Source: Massilia phosphatilytica (GTDB lineage Bacteria > Pseudomonadota > Gammaproteobacteria > Burkholderiales > Burkholderiaceae_D). From it: DNA of 64,000 nt. Position numbers and translations under genes: made by a program. Location: NCBI RefSeq assembly GCF_002968015.1, contig NZ_PUIP01000021.1, forward strand, positions 1 through 64,000, in the 5' to 3' direction. Shown piece after piece: positions 60,781-64,000 of the stretch (position 1 is its first letter; each line of letters starts with the position of its first letter). The notes under the pieces were generated by a model that saw nothing but the letters and a program-made list of their open reading frames with translations, had not been told where the DNA came from and ran no database searches.

Positions 60781-61842
60781 ATGGGGGCACGACTCGTGGA
60801 GCTGGTCACGCGCTTCGGCGGCCGGCTGGAAGGCGATCCGGACATCGAAGTGACGCGCATCGCCCCGCTGGAGCGCGCGGGTGCCGCGGATATCAGCTTC
60901 CTCAGCAACAGCCGGCTGCGCGCGATGGCGGCGCACAGCCGCGCGGCGGCATTGATCCTGTCACCGCGCGACGAGCCGGAGGTCGCGGCCACGTATGCCG
61001 GCGCGCGCATCGTCACGGCCAACCCGTACGCCTATTTCGCGCGCACGGCGCAATACCTGTGCGCACCCGGCGCCGCGCCCGCGCCGGGCATCCACCCGAC
61101 GGCCGCCGTGCACGCGGGCGCGCGCGTGGACCCGACGGCGCACGTCGGCCCGCACGTCACGGTGGAGGAAGGCGCGGTCATCGGACCCGGGGCCGTGATC
61201 GACGCGGGCTGCTACATCGGCCGCGACGCCGCCGTGGGCGCGGGCACGCATTTCTTCGCCAACGTGACGTTCCACGCGCGCTGCGTCATCGGCGTGCGCG
61301 GCATCCTCCACTCCGGCGCCGTGATCGGCGGGGACGGCTTCGGCTTCGCGGTGGATGCCGGCGTCTACATCAAGATTCCGCAAACGGGCCGCGTCGTCAT
61401 CGGCGACGACGTGGACATCGGCGCGAACACGGCGGTCGACCGCGGGGCGCTGGACGACACCGTGATCGAAGACGGGGTAAAACTCGACAACCTGATCCAG
61501 ATCGGCCACAACTGCCGCATCGGCGCGCACACGGCGATGGCCGGCTGCGTGGGCGTGGCGGGCAGCGCCAACATCGGCCGGCACTGCACGTTCGGCGGCG
61601 CGGCGATGATCAACGGCCACATCGACATCGTCGACAACGTCCACGTTACCGCCGGCACGCTGGTGCCGAACTCGATCACGGAGCCGGGCCGCTACACGGG
61701 CTTTTATCCGATGGCGCCGAACGCCGAATGGGAGCGCAACGCGGCGCTGCTGCGCAACCTGTCGGCGATGCGGGAAAAGATCAAGGCGCTCGAACGGGCG
61801 GTCAAGGCGCTGGGCGGGGCGCAGATGGCGGGTGCGGGATAG
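60781..61842 (+). CDS. lpxD: UDP-3-O-acylglucosamine N-acyltransferase (LpxD-like, stand-alone)
   Basis: Left-handed beta-helix acyltransferase of 353 aa. It matches LpxD: an N-terminal uridine-binding domain (ISFLSNSRLRAMA), hexapeptide repeats and the catalytic H243 in IQIGHNCRIGAHT, then FYPMAPNAEW near the end. LpxD adds a 3-hydroxyacyl chain to lipid A precursor. The usual neighbours bamA, skp, fabZ and lpxA are absent, so this is probably a second copy. ATG 60781 follows GGGAGG; an in-frame ATG at 60754 is less likely. The 3' end overlaps the SMP-30-like gene on the other strand by 41 bases. Confidence 0.87.
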   Translation: MGARLVELVTRFGGRLEGDPDIEVTRIAPLERAGAADISFLSNSRLRAMAAHSRAAALILSPRDEPEVAATYAGARIVTANPYAYFARTAQYLCAPGAAPAPGIHPTAAVHAGARVDPTAHVGPHVTVEEGAVIGPGAVIDAGCYIGRDAAVGAGTHFFANVTFHARCVIGVRGILHSGAVIGGDGFGFAVDAGVYIKIPQTGRVVIGDDVDIGANTAVDRGALDDTVIEDGVKLDNLIQIGHNCRIGAHTAMAGCVGVAGSANIGRHCTFGGAAMINGHIDIVDNVHVTAGTLVPNSITEPGRYTGFYPMAPNAEWERNAALLRNLSAMREKIKALERAVKALGGAQMAGAG

Positions 61843-62905
61843 GCACCCACGCGAGCGCACCGTCGTCGACATTGTGCAGGTAGCGCCGCTGCGCCGTTTC
61901 CGTCAGGCCCGTGATCGTGGGCGCATGACCGGATGGATCCTGCAGGTCTTCCGTGATCGCGCCGTCCTCGGTAAACGCCACGACATGCCCATACGATGCG
62001 GGACGGGGCAACAATGCGCGTGGCAACCGCAGGGCGAGTTCCCTGAGGAGTGGATAGCCGGCCACGGCATCGCTGCCGTTGCGGGGACCGGCCAGTCCCA
62101 GCCAGATGCGTCCATCGGGTCCGCGCGTCAGGTTGTCGGGGTAGCCGGGAAGATTGTCGAGCAGTACCTGCGCGCCGGCGCCGGGATGACCGGCATCCGC
62201 ACCGTTGGCGTCGACGTCGATTTTCCAGACGCGGTAGCGGCCCGATTCACTGACGAGCAGGTGGCGTTCGTCGCCGGTGAGCGCGATACCGTTCGCAAGA
62301 CTCAATCCTGTCGCGACGACGCGCGTCGACCGCGTGGCCGGGTCGACTGCGATGACGCGGCCCGTCGCGGATTGTTCCATGACGTCGAGCAGGGCCGCTT
62401 CCTGCGTCGTGCCCCAGCGTGCCGCCGTGAAGCGCCGGGAGGAATCGGTCAGGTAGATCGTGCCATTTCGCGCGACGACGACGGCGTTGGGGAAGGACAG
62501 GGGCGCACCGTCGCCGGCGGGCACGAGCACGGTCTGCTTGCCGTCTGGTGTCACCGACAACAAGCCGCGACGGGCATCGGCAACGATGAGATTGCCGGCG
62601 CGGTCGAACGCCAGCCCCAGCGGACGTCCGCCCGTATCGGCGACGACCTGCTGCACGGCGCCATCCTGGGACAGGTGCAGGATGCGCCCGCTGACCACGC
62701 CAACGTAGACGCTGCCGTCCGGGCCGGCGAGCACGTGCTCGGGCCCGGTTTCCCCATGCAGGTCGATGCGGTGCGCGCCCGTCAATCCCGAATTGACTGC
62801 GAACGGGCCAACGTAGGCCGGCGCCTGGGGCGGCTGCCAGCGCACGGCGTCGATCGGCACCGGCCACAGGCAGAGGTAAGCGGCGAGGGCGATCGCGATG
62901 GGCAT
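61802..62905 (-). CDS. SMP-30/strictosidine synthase-like beta-propeller protein
   Basis: Protein of 367 aa with an N-terminal membrane-anchor or signal helix (about 2-18). A six-bladed propeller of the SMP-30/gluconolactonase or strictosidine-synthase kind follows: GPEHVLAGPDGSVYVG, NAVVVARNGTIYLTDSS and DNLTRGPDGRIWLGL. The layout resembles membrane-anchored APMAP-type lactonase/esterase proteins; the substrate is unknown. Starts are ambiguous: ATG 62905, or GTG 62917 right after the SPOR gene stop. It follows that gene in one minus-strand unit. Confidence 0.82.
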   Translation of the reverse strand: MPIAIALAAYLCLWPVPIDAVRWQPPQAPAYVGPFAVNSGLTGAHRIDLHGETGPEHVLAGPDGSVYVGVVSGRILHLSQDGAVQQVVADTGGRPLGLAFDRAGNLIVADARRGLLSVTPDGKQTVLVPAGDGAPLSFPNAVVVARNGTIYLTDSSRRFTAARWGTTQEAALLDVMEQSATGRVIAVDPATRSTRVVATGLSLANGIALTGDERHLLVSESGRYRVWKIDVDANGADAGHPGAGAQVLLDNLPGYPDNLTRGPDGRIWLGLAGPRNGSDAVAGYPLLRELALRLPRALLPRPASYGHVVAFTEDGAITEDLQDPSGHAPTITGLTETAQRRYLHNVDDGALAWVPIPHPPSAPRPAP

Positions 62906-62918
62906 GGCGAACCGCACG

Positions 62919-63647
62919 CTATCCGCAGTTCTTGACGTCCGCCCCGTCGTAGCGCTCGGCAAAGCCCTCGACCCGCTTGCGCGTTGCCGCATCGAGCCCG
63001 CGCAGGCGATAGATGTAGTGGTTGGTCTGCGGCCCGCGCGGCGCGATGCGGGCTGTGTGCACGCCCTGCTTGCCCAGTTGCGCGAGCATGGCCTGGGCGC
63101 CGCTTTCGGTCTTGAACACGCCCAGCGAGATCGCGTATTTCAACGGCGAGTCGCCCTGCATGATGTAGAAATTGGTCACGCCCAGGTTGCGCAGTTCGGT
63201 GGCCTTGCGGTCGGCCGCTTCCTTGCTGCCCTGCGAGGGGATGTGCACGAGCCAGCTGCTGACGTCCTGGGCCTGGATCGTCTCGCGCGACTGGCGGTCG
63301 CCAAGCGCCAGCGCGGCCAGGCGGGCTTCGAAGCGGTGGGCATCGGCCGAATCGAACGGGCCGATTTCCGTGCAGGCGAAGGCGGGCGCGGGGGCCGCTG
63401 GTGCGCTGGCAGGTGCAGGCGCAGGCGCGCTCGCCGCCGCGGCGTCCCCGCCGGCCGGCGGCGCGGCAGCCTTCGCGGCGGCCTCGGCCTGGTCGCGCGT
63501 CAGGAGGGTCATCTTGGCCGTGTTGAACTGGCGCTTCAGGCGCGCCGGTTCGTGTTCGTTGCTCTTGGCCGAGCCGAACAGGCCCTGGGCATACGCGAAC
63601 AGGGCGGCGTTCAGGAACAGCAGGGACCAGAAGGCGAGTCGTAGCAC
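62919..63647 (-). CDS. SPOR domain-containing membrane protein
   Basis: Protein of 242 aa with an N-terminal helix (RLAFWSLLFLNAALFAY), an Ala/Pro-rich linker (about 65-90) and a C-terminal SPOR domain (about 120-205) expected to bind denuded septal peptidoglycan. The chosen start is GTG 63647, which has GAGGA a few bases upstream and gives the family-like N terminus MLRLAFW. A TTG at 63659 overlapping the coaX stop is possible. The coaX-SPOR pairing is common in Betaproteobacteria. Confidence 0.87.
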   Translation of the reverse strand: MLRLAFWSLLFLNAALFAYAQGLFGSAKSNEHEPARLKRQFNTAKMTLLTRDQAEAAAKAAAPPAGGDAAAASAPAPAPASAPAAPAPAFACTEIGPFDSADAHRFEARLAALALGDRQSRETIQAQDVSSWLVHIPSQGSKEAADRKATELRNLGVTNFYIMQGDSPLKYAISLGVFKTESGAQAMLAQLGKQGVHTARIAPRGPQTNHYIYRLRGLDAATRKRVEGFAERYDGADVKNCG

Positions 63648-63655
63648 GAGTATCC

Positions 63656-64000
63656 TCAAGCGGATGCGGGGTCGGAAGCAAGGAGCGGTGCGGCCGCATG
63701 CAGGCCCACCAGCACAATATTATCCAGCATCCAGTGCGGTACGGACAGCAGCGGGGCCACGCTGGCCGCCGCGCCGCCGGAGACGATGCACAGGTCGGCC
63801 GGCAGGGCGGCGCACGCGCGTTCGATCGCACCCGCCTGCGCGGCCAGGCAGCCGGACAGGATGGCGTCGCTCGTATGATCCGCGAAGGTCGCCGGTGTGG
63901 CGCCCGGCACCACCTGCGGCAACTGGGCCGTGCCGCGCGCCAGCGCGCCCAGCATCAAGCCCAGGCCCGGCAGGATCATCCCGCCGAGGAAGTCGCCGGC
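63656..64000 (-). CDS. coaX: Type III pantothenate kinase, C-terminal part (cut by window edge)
   Basis: The C-terminal 114 or so residues of CoaX, which phosphorylates pantothenate in coenzyme A synthesis. The segment GDFLGGMILPGLGLMLGAL matches the family GG-M-I-x-PG motif, and IVSGGAAASVAPLL is the late glycine-rich ATP-site region. The N terminus and start lie beyond position 64000. Its stop codon lies 8 bases before the start of the SPOR gene downstream. Confidence 0.9.
   Translation of the reverse strand, partial: AGDFLGGMILPGLGLMLGALARGTAQLPQVVPGATPATFADHTSDAILSGCLAAQAGAIERACAALPADLCIVSGGAAASVAPLLSVPHWMLDNIVLVGLHAAAPLLASDPASA

Noticed and set aside
57547..60936. 1129-codon open frame antisense to the TonB receptor
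   Set aside because: Shadow of third-position GC bias; the receptor on the plus strand has signal peptide, plug and barrel.

Overview
The window looks like chromosomal DNA of a high-GC betaproteobacterium, most likely Oxalobacteraceae close to Massilia/Telluria. This is inferred from gene content and order: a betaproteobacterial 5S rRNA, gshA of the proteobacterial type, gshB followed by an EIIA-Man/HPr/EI phosphotransferase trio, metX-metW, gatCAB divergent from mreBCD-mrdA-rodA-rlpA, and a TorF-like porin in front of glnK-amtB. No database search was possible. No tRNA, CRISPR array, complete insertion sequence or prophage was seen.

Layout. 1-303: tail of an rRNA operon (23S 3' end, 5S, terminator). 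387-10850: a diguanylate cyclase, a DUF1840 protein, an ABC exporter pair with a lipoprotein, a divergent SDR/GlxA-type regulator pair, an MFS transporter, comM, a small membrane protein and ubiK. 10851-13822: a nitrogen-control locus with two NtrC-type sites and a sigma-54 promoter ahead of a porin, glnK and amtB. 13915-23368: glutathione synthesis (gshA, gshB), a regulatory-type PTS, methionine synthesis (metX, metW), an M48 peptidase and a pseudouridine synthase. 23375-29764: one giant protein of tandem Ig-like modules. 29916-35377: xth and pyrE, separated by two paralogous MEDS-domain sensor genes, the second running in frame into pyrE. 35423-38677: a four-gene operon coupled by ATGA overlaps, ending in a radical SAM protein that resembles archaeal tetraether lipid synthase (Tes) and containing an Lgt-like membrane protein. 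38634-42016: an SPFH protein and a GST/TetR pair. 42149-45963: Yip1 protein and a MacAB-like exporter. 45964-46347: a cluster of REP-like repeats. 46348-49654: gatBAC on the minus strand. 49961-57081: the rod-shape/elongasome operon. 57082-60597: an orphan TonB-dependent receptor behind a palindrome-bearing leader. 60781-64000: an orphan lpxD, then on the minus strand coaX (cut by the window edge), a SPOR protein and an SMP-30/strictosidine-synthase-like protein.

Best candidates for undescribed biology are: (i) the Lgt-like/Sel1-like/Tes-like radical SAM operon, which suggests unusual lipid or lipoprotein chemistry; (ii) the MEDS-PAS sensor remnant fused in frame to orotate phosphoribosyltransferase, with both MEDS genes preceded by matching inverted repeats; and (iii) the giant Ig-repeat protein, which has no visible export signal and an inverted repeat positioned to mask its start codon.
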